A stretch of 9,613 bases of DNA from an uncultured Lachnospiraceae bacterium (GTDB lineage: Bacteria > Bacillota > Clostridia > Lachnospirales > Lachnospiraceae). This document shows, one piece after another, positions 1 through 6,054 of the stretch (position 1 is its first letter; every line of letters begins with the position of its first letter). Under the pieces are notes generated by a model that saw nothing but the letters and a program-made list of their open reading frames with translations, was not told the DNA's origin and did not search any database. Made by a program: the position numbers and the translations under genes. The stretch is taken from the NCBI GenBank assembly GCA_934418055.1, contig CAKRWX010000073.1, forward strand, positions 1-9,613. The letters are read 5' to 3'.

Positions 1-385
1 AGCCTTTTGCTCCAAGGCCAGTAGCATACTGCCAGCCGACAACGATCATAACCAAAGCCAGCAGGAGAACTGCTACGTCAGCCAGAATATCCAGGAATTT
101 TACTAAACCCTTTGGAAGATAGTTGTCAAATGCGGTCATACGGATGTGAGCGCCTCTGCGGATTGCTAAAGCGGCAGAAAGCACTGCCATGTAAGCCATA
201 AATGTTAAAACCACTTCCTCACTCCAGGATGGATCTGGAATAAATGAAATGTAACGGCCTGCAACTGCCATACTGGTGATGGCGATATCCAGAATCAACA
301 GGATCTTACAGATAAATAAGATTACCTTGTAGATCACGTCATAGACTGGCTTGATCTTATCGAGTTTGTCGAAAATTGTCGGCAT
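1..385 (-). CDS. dctQ: TRAP transporter small membrane subunit (DctQ family), partial
   Basis: Partial gene: it starts at the ATG at 385 (complement) and runs off the left edge after 128 codons with no stop. The start follows an AAAGGGG ribosome site about 8 bases upstream. DctQ-type subunits are four-helix membrane proteins that pair with the large DctM permease in TRAP carriers, which import organic acids and related solutes using a sodium gradient. Visible here are three hydrophobic segments (about residues 20-42, 57-75 and 97-121), a SWSEEV motif at the start of the second helix and an RRGAHIRM stretch (76-83), which matches the R-x-G-x-H signature of the family. Family members are usually about 160-190 residues, so roughly the last helix is missing. 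The gene lies downstream of dctP on the same strand, past a strong terminator. Assignment to DctQ is confident; the transported solute cannot be told. Confidence 0.88.
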   Translation of the reverse strand, partial: MPTIFDKLDKIKPVYDVIYKVILFICKILLILDIAITSMAVAGRYISFIPDPSWSEEVVLTFMAYMAVLSAALAIRRGAHIRMTAFDNYLPKGLVKFLDILADVAVLLLALVMIVVGWQYATGLGAKG

Positions 386-403
386 ACCTATTTCCCCTTT
401 CTC

Positions 404-441
404 AAAAAAACGGGCACAGAAAACTAATTTTTCTGCGCCCG
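404..441 (-). terminator. Intrinsic terminator between dctP and dctQ
   Basis: Read on the minus strand, a 13-bp stem (CGGGCGCAGAAAA paired with TTTTCTGTGCCCG, one G-T wobble) with a 5-base ATTAG loop spans 411-441. It is followed at once by seven T residues (404-410). This is a textbook rho-independent terminator. It begins about 15 bases after the dctP stop codon and ends about 18 bases before the dctQ start. Partial readthrough would still express dctQ. Confidence 0.9.
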
Positions 442-455
442 CATGAAACTTCTAC

Positions 456-1586
456 TTATTTGTCGCAGTCAAGAATCTTCTGGTACAGATCCTCGTTACC
501 TTTGATTGCGTTAGCAACAACATCCTTAACAGCTTCCTGCCATGGAGTCTTGTCCTCAACCTCAACAACGTTTACACCATCAGCTTTTAACTCATCCAGA
601 ACCTCAGCCTCTTTGGAAGCGGACAGGTTTGCGTTGAAGTCAGCAGCGTAATCAGCAGCAGCAGTTACACAAGCCTGCTGAGCCTCGGTTAACTGATCCC
701 AAGCGTCATTGGTGATTACGATCTCGATCAGACCTAACTGATGGCCATCCAGGATCAGGTTTGGAGCAACCTCTGGGAATGCGTTGGATTTGTAGTTTGC
801 GATTGGCTGCTCAGCGCCATCTACAACGCCAGTCTGTAATGCGGAGTATAACTCGGTGAATGCAACAACAGTTGCGTTAGCGCCGAAGCTCTCAACGGTA
901 CCAACCATAACTGGGTCAGAAGAAACACGAAGTTTCAGGCCCTTTAAGTCCTCAAGACCGTTTACTGGGTTAACAGTGAAGAAATGACGGAAACCTTCCT
1001 CGCCGTAGGTTAAGCCTTTGATGCCAAGTCCTAAATCCTCAGTCTCAGATAAGAATTCCTGAGCAACATCGCTCTTAGCGAAGTTCCAGAAATGCTCACG
1101 GCTGGAGAATACATATGGAAGAGCAAGTAAGCCGGCTTTTGTTGCACCGTAGTTTGTTAAAGAAGAAGCGGAAAGACGAGCCATATCAACAGTGCCGCTG
1201 TGTCCTAACATAGCGTCCAGAACATCTGCCTCTGCGCCTAAAACACCACTTGCCTGAAGGTCAATCTTGATGGAACCACCGGAAAGCTCTTCTACCTTCT
1301 CTTTGAAAGCAGTATCAGTCTGTCCAACGATGGTGTCTAATGGGTTAACCTCAGCGTATACTAATGTTACTTCTGGGTCGCCGGAAGCGTCTGGAACATC
1401 AGCAGTTGCGGCGCTGTCTTTTGCAGCCTCAGCAGTTGTCTCAGCAGCTGCGGTGGTAGCAGCCTCAGTTGCAGCTGCTTCTGTAGCAGCAGCGGTAGTG
1501 GTGGTCTCTGGGGATTTCAGTCCGCATCCAGCCAGGGAAGCAACCATAGCTGCGCTTAATGCCAGGCCTAAAAATCTTTTTTTCAT
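456..1586 (-). CDS. dctP: TRAP transporter solute-binding lipoprotein (DctP family)
   Basis: 376-residue extracytoplasmic solute receptor of a TRAP transporter. It captures the substrate outside the membrane and delivers it to the DctQM permease. The ATG at 1586 is chosen because AGGAGG (1596-1601) lies 9 bases upstream; an in-frame ATG at 1607 has no such site. Residues 1-20 form a lipoprotein signal peptide ending in lipobox LAGC, with Cys21 as the lipid attachment site. Residues 28-62 are an Ala/Thr/Glu-rich, low-complexity tether. The rest is a DctP fold: EDLKGLKLRV contains Arg220, at the position of the family arginine that salt-bridges substrate carboxylates. It is followed by the conserved FTELYSALQTGVVDGAEQP block. 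The family arginine suggests a carboxylate ligand, but the exact substrate is not readable. It is first in an operon with dctQ; the permease gene is presumably beyond the window edge. Confidence 0.93.
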   Translation of the reverse strand: MKKRFLGLALSAAMVASLAGCGLKSPETTTTAAATEAAATEAATTAAAETTAEAAKDSAATADVPDASGDPEVTLVYAEVNPLDTIVGQTDTAFKEKVEELSGGSIKIDLQASGVLGAEADVLDAMLGHSGTVDMARLSASSLTNYGATKAGLLALPYVFSSREHFWNFAKSDVAQEFLSETEDLGLGIKGLTYGEEGFRHFFTVNPVNGLEDLKGLKLRVSSDPVMVGTVESFGANATVVAFTELYSALQTGVVDGAEQPIANYKSNAFPEVAPNLILDGHQLGLIEIVITNDAWDQLTEAQQACVTAAADYAADFNANLSASKEAEVLDELKADGVNVVEVEDKTPWQEAVKDVVANAIKGNEDLYQKILDCDK

Positions 1587-1632
1587 GATACATTTCCTCC
1601 TATACAATACATTAGTTTTGACTTATGTCCTA

Positions 1633-1660
1633 ATTATATAGGAAATGGCTGGTTCTCGAA
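1633..1660 (-). promoter_or_regulatory. Probable dctP promoter
   Basis: On the minus strand a perfect TATAAT (1633-1638) lies about 32 bases upstream of the dctP ribosome site. The best -35 match is a weak TTCGAG at 1655-1660, with a 16-base spacer. A perfect -10 with a poor -35 is compatible with activator dependence, but this is inference. Confidence 0.6.
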
Positions 1661-1748
1661 ATGGTAATTTTTTGTGAATCCTAGTATATTTTTGTCGCGA
1701 TTTCTAAAATGGTTTATCTATTTTGCATACATTTTTTCGTCCTGCTAC

Positions 1749-1777
1749 TGGTGAGATACTGGAAAAACTGATATAAT
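1749..1777 (+). promoter_or_regulatory. Probable glgB promoter (extended -10)
   Basis: TATAAT at 1772-1777 is preceded by TGA, giving a TGnTATAAT extended -10. The -35 candidate TGGTGA (1749-1754, 17-base spacer) is poor. TACTGG occurs twice as a direct repeat, at 1746-1751 and 1757-1762, one helical turn apart and overlapping the -35 zone. It could be an operator half-site pair, though it may be chance. Confidence 0.55.
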
Positions 1778-1827
1778 TAAGAAGACAAGAGGGAAAATGC
1801 CCAGTGCCCGGAAAGAGAGGATAATGA

Positions 1828-3636
1828 ATGGACTTTTACGGATTTTATACAGGAAGCGAATTTCATGCGTATGAGTACCTTGGGGCTCATGTGATTGACG
1901 GCGGAGTGGCATTCCGAGTGTTTGCCCCGGCGGCGAAAGCTATTTCCGTGATCGGAGAGTTTAACCAGTGGCAGGACACGCCCATGCAGAAGATCTATGA
2001 CGGCAATTTCTGGGAGTGTGTGATTCCGGCGGCGAAGGTGGGGCAGATGTACAAGTACCGGATCTATGACCAGAATGGCGGCTGTCTGGACCGCTGTGAT
2101 CCATATGGAAGACAGATGGAACTGCGGCCTCATTCTGCATCCATCATCTGCGGAGGTGGAAAACAGAAATTTACCGATGAAAAATGGTTAAAAACCAGGG
2201 ATGGCGGTCTGGACAAGCCGTTGAATATCTATGAGATCCACGCAGGCTCCTGGAGATGCAAGCCAGATGAAGAAGACCAGAGGGATGTGGCAGAGCACTG
2301 GTATAATTATCGGGAGCTGGCAGATCTTCTGGTTCCTTATTTAAAAACGAATCATTATCATTATGTAGAAGTGATGCCATTGGCGGAGCATCCAAGCGAT
2401 GAATCCTGGGGATACCAGATCAGCGGATTTTTCAGCCCTACCTCCCGGTATGGAACGCCGGACGATCTGAAATATCTGGTAAATAAATGTCATAATGCGG
2501 GAATCGGCGTGATCATGGACTTTGTCCCGGTGCATTTTGCCGTGGATGATTATGCCCTGTGGAATTTTGATGGGACGGCACTGTATGAATATCCTCATGG
2601 CGATGTGGGAAAGAGTGAGTGGGGAAGCTGCAATTTCATGCATTCCCGTGGAGAAGTGAGAAGCTTCTTACAGTCAGCGGCAGATTACTGGCTTGAAGAG
2701 TTCCATTTCGATGGCTTGCGGATGGACGCCATCAGCAACCTGATCTACTGGCAGGGCAATCCGGCCAGAGGGGAGAATAAGGATGCGGTGCAGTTTTTGC
2801 AGAATTTAAACAGCGGCTTAAAGGAACGCTTTCCAACAGCGCTTCTGATCGCAGAGGACTCCACAGCCCGTCCCAATATCACCACTCCGGTGTCAGCAGG
2901 TGGTCTGGGCTTTGATTATAAGTGGGATATGGGATGGATGAACGATACATTGTCGTATTTCCAGGCACCTGTGGCAGAGCGGATGGAGAAATACCACAAA
3001 CTGACCTTCTCCATGCAGTATTTTTACGATGAGAAATACCTGCTTCCGTTTTCCCATGATGAAAATGTCCATGGAAAAGCCACGATTTTACAGAAAATGA
3101 ACGGTGATTATGAGGGCAAGTTCCCACAGGGCCGGGCGCTGTATCTGTATATGTATGCTCATCCGGGAAAGAAGCTGAATTTCATGGGCGGTGAGATCGG
3201 ACAGCTCAGGGAGTGGGACGAGAAGCGGCAGCAGGACTGGGAACTTTTGAACTATCCGAACCACGATGCGTTCCACCATTTTATGATGGAGCTGAATAAG
3301 GTGTATGCGGCGAATCCGGCTTTTTACGAGAAGGATTATGACCGGGACGGATTCCAGTGGCTGGACTGCCATCAGGAGGGCCGGTGCATCTATACCTTTG
3401 AACGGAGAGGCAGGGACCAGAGACTTCTGGCGGTGTTTAATTTCTCTGACCAGAAGCAGGAGCATTACCAGGTGGCAGTGCCGGGAGCGAAGATGATAAA
3501 ACCGCTGCTTTCCACGGACTGGAAGATCTATGGCGGCGGAAAGGCGGTTTCTAAGAGGAGAAAGAAAGTGGTGAATGGGGTGGTGGAGTTTACGCTGGCG
3601 CCATTTTCTGGGGAAATTTATATAATTGAAGAATAG
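1828..3636 (+). CDS. glgB: 1,4-alpha-glucan (glycogen) branching enzyme, GH13
   Basis: 602-residue cytoplasmic enzyme that cuts an alpha-1,4-glucan chain and reattaches it through an alpha-1,6 bond, making branch points in glycogen. The start at 1828 has GAGAGG (1815-1820) 7 bases upstream. An N-terminal CBM48-like module (about residues 15-110, with EFNQWQ) is followed by a GH13 catalytic barrel and a C-terminal beta domain. Visible GH13 regions are DFVPVHF (from Asp231), GLRMDAIS with nucleophile Asp300, LLIAEDST with acid/base Glu343, and SHDENVHGK with transition-state Asp411. YEIHAGSWR, HSRGEVRSFL and FMGGEIGQLREW are characteristic of branching enzymes rather than pullulanases or debranching enzymes. 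It is somewhat shorter than the 630-730 residues common in the family, consistent with absence of an extra N-terminal module. No other glg gene is next to it. All catalytic residues are present. Confidence 0.95.
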   Translation: MDFYGFYTGSEFHAYEYLGAHVIDGGVAFRVFAPAAKAISVIGEFNQWQDTPMQKIYDGNFWECVIPAAKVGQMYKYRIYDQNGGCLDRCDPYGRQMELRPHSASIICGGGKQKFTDEKWLKTRDGGLDKPLNIYEIHAGSWRCKPDEEDQRDVAEHWYNYRELADLLVPYLKTNHYHYVEVMPLAEHPSDESWGYQISGFFSPTSRYGTPDDLKYLVNKCHNAGIGVIMDFVPVHFAVDDYALWNFDGTALYEYPHGDVGKSEWGSCNFMHSRGEVRSFLQSAADYWLEEFHFDGLRMDAISNLIYWQGNPARGENKDAVQFLQNLNSGLKERFPTALLIAEDSTARPNITTPVSAGGLGFDYKWDMGWMNDTLSYFQAPVAERMEKYHKLTFSMQYFYDEKYLLPFSHDENVHGKATILQKMNGDYEGKFPQGRALYLYMYAHPGKKLNFMGGEIGQLREWDEKRQQDWELLNYPNHDAFHHFMMELNKVYAANPAFYEKDYDRDGFQWLDCHQEGRCIYTFERRGRDQRLLAVFNFSDQKQEHYQVAVPGAKMIKPLLSTDWKIYGGGKAVSKRRKKVVNGVVEFTLAPFSGEIYIIEE

Positions 3637-3642
3637 AATAAT

Positions 3643-3676
3643 AATCGCCGTGACTGGAAATGGTTGCGGCGATTTT
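3643..3676 (+). terminator. Probable intrinsic terminator after glgB
   Basis: The stem AATCGCCG (3643-3650) pairs with CGGCGATT (3667-3674). It continues inward through TGACTG/TGGTTG (four of those six pairs are G-T wobbles) and is closed by a GAAA tetraloop. The T-run is only four bases, so termination may be moderate. It lies 6 bases past the glgB stop. Confidence 0.65.
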
Positions 3677-3693
3677 GGCATGTATGGGGGCGG

Positions 3694-3723
3694 TTGACGG
3701 GATTTTTTGCGACATGGTATAAT
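3694..3723 (+). promoter_or_regulatory. Strong promoter for the RNA methyltransferase transcript
   Basis: TTGACG (3694-3699, five of six consensus bases), an 18-base spacer and TATAAT (3718-3723), preceded by TGG to make an extended -10. It is among the best promoters in the window. The predicted start near 3730 leaves a leader of about 137 bases before the coding start at 3867. Confidence 0.75.
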
Positions 3724-3729
3724 GTAGTG

Positions 3730-3866
3730 GACGCAAGGAAAAAAGCAAGCAACGGAACAGACCGCCTGCGTTAGCAGGCAATAGAGCGCGTGAAGAGTGG
3801 GTCTGTGAGTGCAATCGTGAGAAAGTGACAAGCCTAGCCAAGACAGGCTTATGGAGGATAGAAGTT
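3730..3866 (+). other. Structured 5' leader RNA before the methyltransferase gene
   Basis: Untranslated leader of about 137 bases between a strong promoter and the start codon. Visible pairings are ACAGACC (3757-3763) with GGTCTGT (3800-3806), enclosing a perfect 6-bp hairpin GCCTGC/GCAGGC (3764-3779, loop GTTA), and a separate hairpin AAGCCT/AGGCTT (3830-3850) ending 2 bases before the GGAGG ribosome site (3853-3857). I do not recognise a known riboswitch, T-box or ribosomal-protein leader. It could be a cis-regulator, a processed small RNA or simply a folded 5' UTR. Confidence 0.45.
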
Positions 3867-4769
3867 ATGCGGGAAAATGTCCCAGAATTTTTATGGAACT
3901 TATTAACAGAACAGTATGGCGAAGATCTGGCGGAGAAGATTACTGATGGATATGTGGCTGAGCGGGCGGTGACGTTGCGGGTAAACCGTTTAAAAGCGAC
4001 ACCAGAGGAGATTAAGGAACAACTTTCCCAGGCTGGAATCGCCTACGAGGCAGTGGACTGGAGCGAGGACGCGCTGATCATCTGTGGAGCCAGGGAAGAG
4101 GCTGTAAGGCAGATTCCAGCCTATGAAGAAGGTGGAATCTATCTACAGAGTTTATCTTCCATGATGCCGCCTTTATGTTTAAATCCGCAGCCCAAAGAGT
4201 GCATTCTGGATATGGCAGCAGCCCCGGGAGGAAAGACGACCCAGATGGCCGCTCTTTCCAGCAATCAGGCCCAGATCACAGCCTGTGAGAAGAACAAAGT
4301 CCGTTCTGAACGTCTGAAATATAATCTGGAGAAACAGGGCGCTTCCTGCGCCTTTGTCATGGTAGAGGATGCCAGAAAGCTGGATGATTTCTTCTCCTTT
4401 GATAAGATCTTACTGGATGCGCCGTGCAGCGGAAGCGGCACATTGGCTGTAGGAGAACATGGAATCACTTCTAAGTTCACCAAAGAGCTGATCACTCGCT
4501 CTGCCAAGACCCAGGAAGAACTTCTGAAAAAGGCTATCAAACTTCTAAAACCAGGTCGCGAGATGATCTATTCCACCTGTTCCATCCTGGAACTGGAGAA
4601 TGAAAAGAGCCTGAAAAAAGTGCTGGGAAAGCAGGCGGAGATCGTGCCATTAGATCAGGAGATGTTTCCGGGAGTGACGTATCTCCCGGTAAAGATTCCG
4701 GGAACCCTGTGCGTGTGTCCGGATGAGCTGTATGAAGGGTTCTTTGTAGCGAAGATACGGAAAAAATAA
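3867..4769 (+). CDS. RNA (cytosine-C5) methyltransferase, NOL1/NOP2/Sun (RsmF/RsmB-like) family
   Basis: 300-residue SAM-dependent enzyme that methylates C5 of a cytosine in rRNA or tRNA. The ATG at 3867 is chosen because GGAGG (3853-3857) lies 9 bases upstream; an in-frame ATG at 3825 lies within the folded leader and has no good ribosome site. Residues 1-90 form the family's small N-terminal RNA-binding region (RAVTLRVNRLKAT). The Rossmann domain shows SAM motif I DMAAAPGGK (115-123), motif IV DAPCSGSG with Cys187, and motif VI YSTCS with Cys238. These are the paired cysteines used for covalent catalysis and product release. At 300 residues it has only the N-terminal region and catalytic core. 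It lacks the C-terminal extension seen in RsmF proteins of about 450 residues, so the target (16S rRNA or tRNA) is uncertain. It is transcribed from its own promoter. Confidence 0.9.
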   Translation: MRENVPEFLWNLLTEQYGEDLAEKITDGYVAERAVTLRVNRLKATPEEIKEQLSQAGIAYEAVDWSEDALIICGAREEAVRQIPAYEEGGIYLQSLSSMMPPLCLNPQPKECILDMAAAPGGKTTQMAALSSNQAQITACEKNKVRSERLKYNLEKQGASCAFVMVEDARKLDDFFSFDKILLDAPCSGSGTLAVGEHGITSKFTKELITRSAKTQEELLKKAIKLLKPGREMIYSTCSILELENEKSLKKVLGKQAEIVPLDQEMFPGVTYLPVKIPGTLCVCPDELYEGFFVAKIRKK

Positions 4770-4782
4770 GAAGTGGTAAAAT

Positions 4783-4811
4783 TTGCTTTTCTTCTATAGA
4801 TATGTTATAAT
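4783..4811 (+). promoter_or_regulatory. Probable promoter of the nucleotidyltransferase gene
   Basis: TTGCTT (4783-4788), a 17-base spacer and TATAAT (4806-4811), with TGT immediately before the -10 (extended -10). It sits in the short gap after the methyltransferase stop, so the downstream gene has its own start of transcription. Confidence 0.65.
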
Positions 4812-4817
4812 CACGGG

Positions 4818-4849
4818 ACATGGCGTAAAGAACAGATCCATGTTTTTTT
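4818..4849 (+). terminator. Weak terminator-like hairpin in the leader
   Basis: ACATGG (4818-4823) pairs with CCATGT (4838-4843) across a 14-base loop and merges into seven T residues (4843-4849). It lies downstream of the promoter at 4783-4811 and before the ribosome site at 4860-4866. It could end readthrough from the methyltransferase gene or attenuate the downstream gene. The short stem and large loop make it weak. Confidence 0.4.
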
Positions 4850-4874
4850 GACAGATAAAAGAGGAGAACAGATT

Positions 4875-5798
4875 ATGAAAGATACAACGCTGGTAATTAT
4901 GGCAGCCGGTATTGGCAGCCGTTTTGGTGGTGGAATTAAGCAGCTGACTCCAGTGGGACCTGGCGGGGAGATCATTATTGATTATTCTATTTATGACGCG
5001 ATCCAGGCTGGATTTAATAAAGTGGTTTTTATCATCCGGAAAGACCTTGAGAAGGATTTCAAGGAGATCATCGGTAACCGGATCGAGAAGATCGTGAAGG
5101 TTGAGTACGCATTCCAGGAGCTGGACGATCTTCCAGCAGGTTTTGCAAGACCAGAGGGTCGTACCAAACCTTGGGGCACCGGCCAGGCCGTGTTAAGCGT
5201 AAAAGGTCTGGTAGATGGACCATTCCTGGTAATCAACGCAGATGATTATTATGGAAAGAAAGCATTTAAAGAGATCCATGACTATCTGGTGAATGAGATG
5301 GATGAGGACGCTTCCGTTTACGATCTGTGCATGGCTGGATTTATGTTAACCAATACCTTAAGTGAGAACGGCGGCGTGACCAGAGGTGTCTGCCAGGTAG
5401 GCGCTGACGGATACATGGAGAAAGTAACTGAGACCTATGATATCCGCAGAAATGGCGATACCTTATCTGCAAAAAATGAGGCAGGTGAGCCAGTAGAGTT
5501 AGATTTAAACCGTCACGTTTCCATGAATATGTGGGGACTTCCGGCGAAGTTTATTGACGAGCTGGAGAAGGGCTTCCCAGAGTTCTTAGCTTCCAGAAAA
5601 GAAGGCGATATCAAATCCGAGTACCTGCTTCCACAGGTGATTGATCGTTTGGTTTCTGAGGGCAAAGCGAAGGTAAAAGTTCTGGAAACACCGGATAAAT
5701 GGTTCGGCGTGACCTATAAAGAGGACAAGCAGGCAGTCATCGACTCCTTAAGAGCATTAATCGCCAGCGGTGCATATCCGGAGAAGTTATATCAGTAA
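4875..5798 (+). CDS. Sugar-phosphate nucleotidyltransferase family protein
   Basis: 307-residue cytoplasmic protein of the NTP_transferase (Rossmann-like GT-A) fold, whose members join a sugar-1-phosphate to an NTP to make an NDP-sugar. The ATG at 4875 has AGAGGAG (4860-4866) 8 bases upstream; an upstream in-frame ATG at 4848 falls in a T-rich hairpin region. The nucleotide-binding loop is MAAGIGSRFGGGIKQL (residues 9-24, with Arg16 and Lys22), and the likely metal-binding motif is NADDYYG (121-127). GVTRGVCQV and NMWGLP follow at the sugar-binding half. The loop departs from classic GalU (AGxGTRxLPxTK) and RmlA, so UTP-glucose activity should not be assumed. No sugar kinase or glycosyltransferase is adjacent to indicate the substrate. 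A sugar nucleotide for envelope or glycan synthesis is plausible. Family-level call is confident; substrate unknown. Confidence 0.85.
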   Translation: MKDTTLVIMAAGIGSRFGGGIKQLTPVGPGGEIIIDYSIYDAIQAGFNKVVFIIRKDLEKDFKEIIGNRIEKIVKVEYAFQELDDLPAGFARPEGRTKPWGTGQAVLSVKGLVDGPFLVINADDYYGKKAFKEIHDYLVNEMDEDASVYDLCMAGFMLTNTLSENGGVTRGVCQVGADGYMEKVTETYDIRRNGDTLSAKNEAGEPVELDLNRHVSMNMWGLPAKFIDELEKGFPEFLASRKEGDIKSEYLLPQVIDRLVSEGKAKVKVLETPDKWFGVTYKEDKQAVIDSLRALIASGAYPEKLYQ

Positions 5799-5896
5799 GC
5801 GAAAGTGGCTGCGGTGTAACTTCGCTTAGGCGTATGGAAAAAGAATCATAAGATCGGATAGCCCTGATGAAGAGGGAGAATCTGAAATAAAAGGGG

Positions 5897-5941
5897 AACG
5901 GTATGAAAAGGAACAGAAATATTTCTTTTCATACCGTTTTT
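5897..5941 (+). terminator. Strong intrinsic terminator
   Basis: A perfect 14-bp stem pairs AACGGTATGAAAAG (5897-5910) with CTTTTCATACCGTT (5925-5938). It can be extended inward by three further pairs and ends in TTTTT (5937-5941). It is located about 100 bases after the nucleotidyltransferase stop and before the next promoter, so it isolates the downstream gene. Confidence 0.85.
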
Positions 5942-5971
5942 GCTTGTGGCAGGAATTAAGGAAAGATTCAC

Positions 5972-6000
5972 TTGTAGTTTTCCTGGATACCCTTTACAAT
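5972..6000 (+). promoter_or_regulatory. Probable promoter of the unknown membrane-anchored protein gene
   Basis: TTGTAG (5972-5977), a 17-base spacer and TACAAT (5995-6000, five of six consensus). It lies between the terminator at 5897-5941 and the start codon at 6055. Confidence 0.5.
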
Positions 6001-6054
6001 AAATTGGGATACTCTATTATTAAGAAAACACAGATTCCAAAAGGAAGTTTCTAT

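Noticed and set aside
1378..1503. An apparent short repeat array (gcagcctcagca-like units).
   Set aside because: It encodes the low-complexity Ala/Thr/Glu linker of DctP after the lipobox, which explains the repetitiveness. It is not CRISPR or an independent repeat.
1267..1641. A plus-strand open frame opposite the 5' part of dctP.
   Set aside because: Its Ala/Val/Ser-rich composition is the antisense image of the DctP signal peptide and Ala/Thr/Glu tether. It has no family features.
3088..3831. A 247-codon minus-strand open frame across the end of glgB and the following leader.
   Set aside because: It is antisense to conserved GlgB sequence and to the downstream terminator and promoter, and has no family resemblance.
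5903..5959. An 18-codon mini-ORF (MKRNRNISFHTVFACGRN) preceded by AAAAGGGG, lying across the terminator hairpin before the unknown protein gene.
   Set aside because: Most of it is the two arms and T-run of the intrinsic terminator, and the ribosome-like purines may be chance. There is no evidence of translation or conservation.
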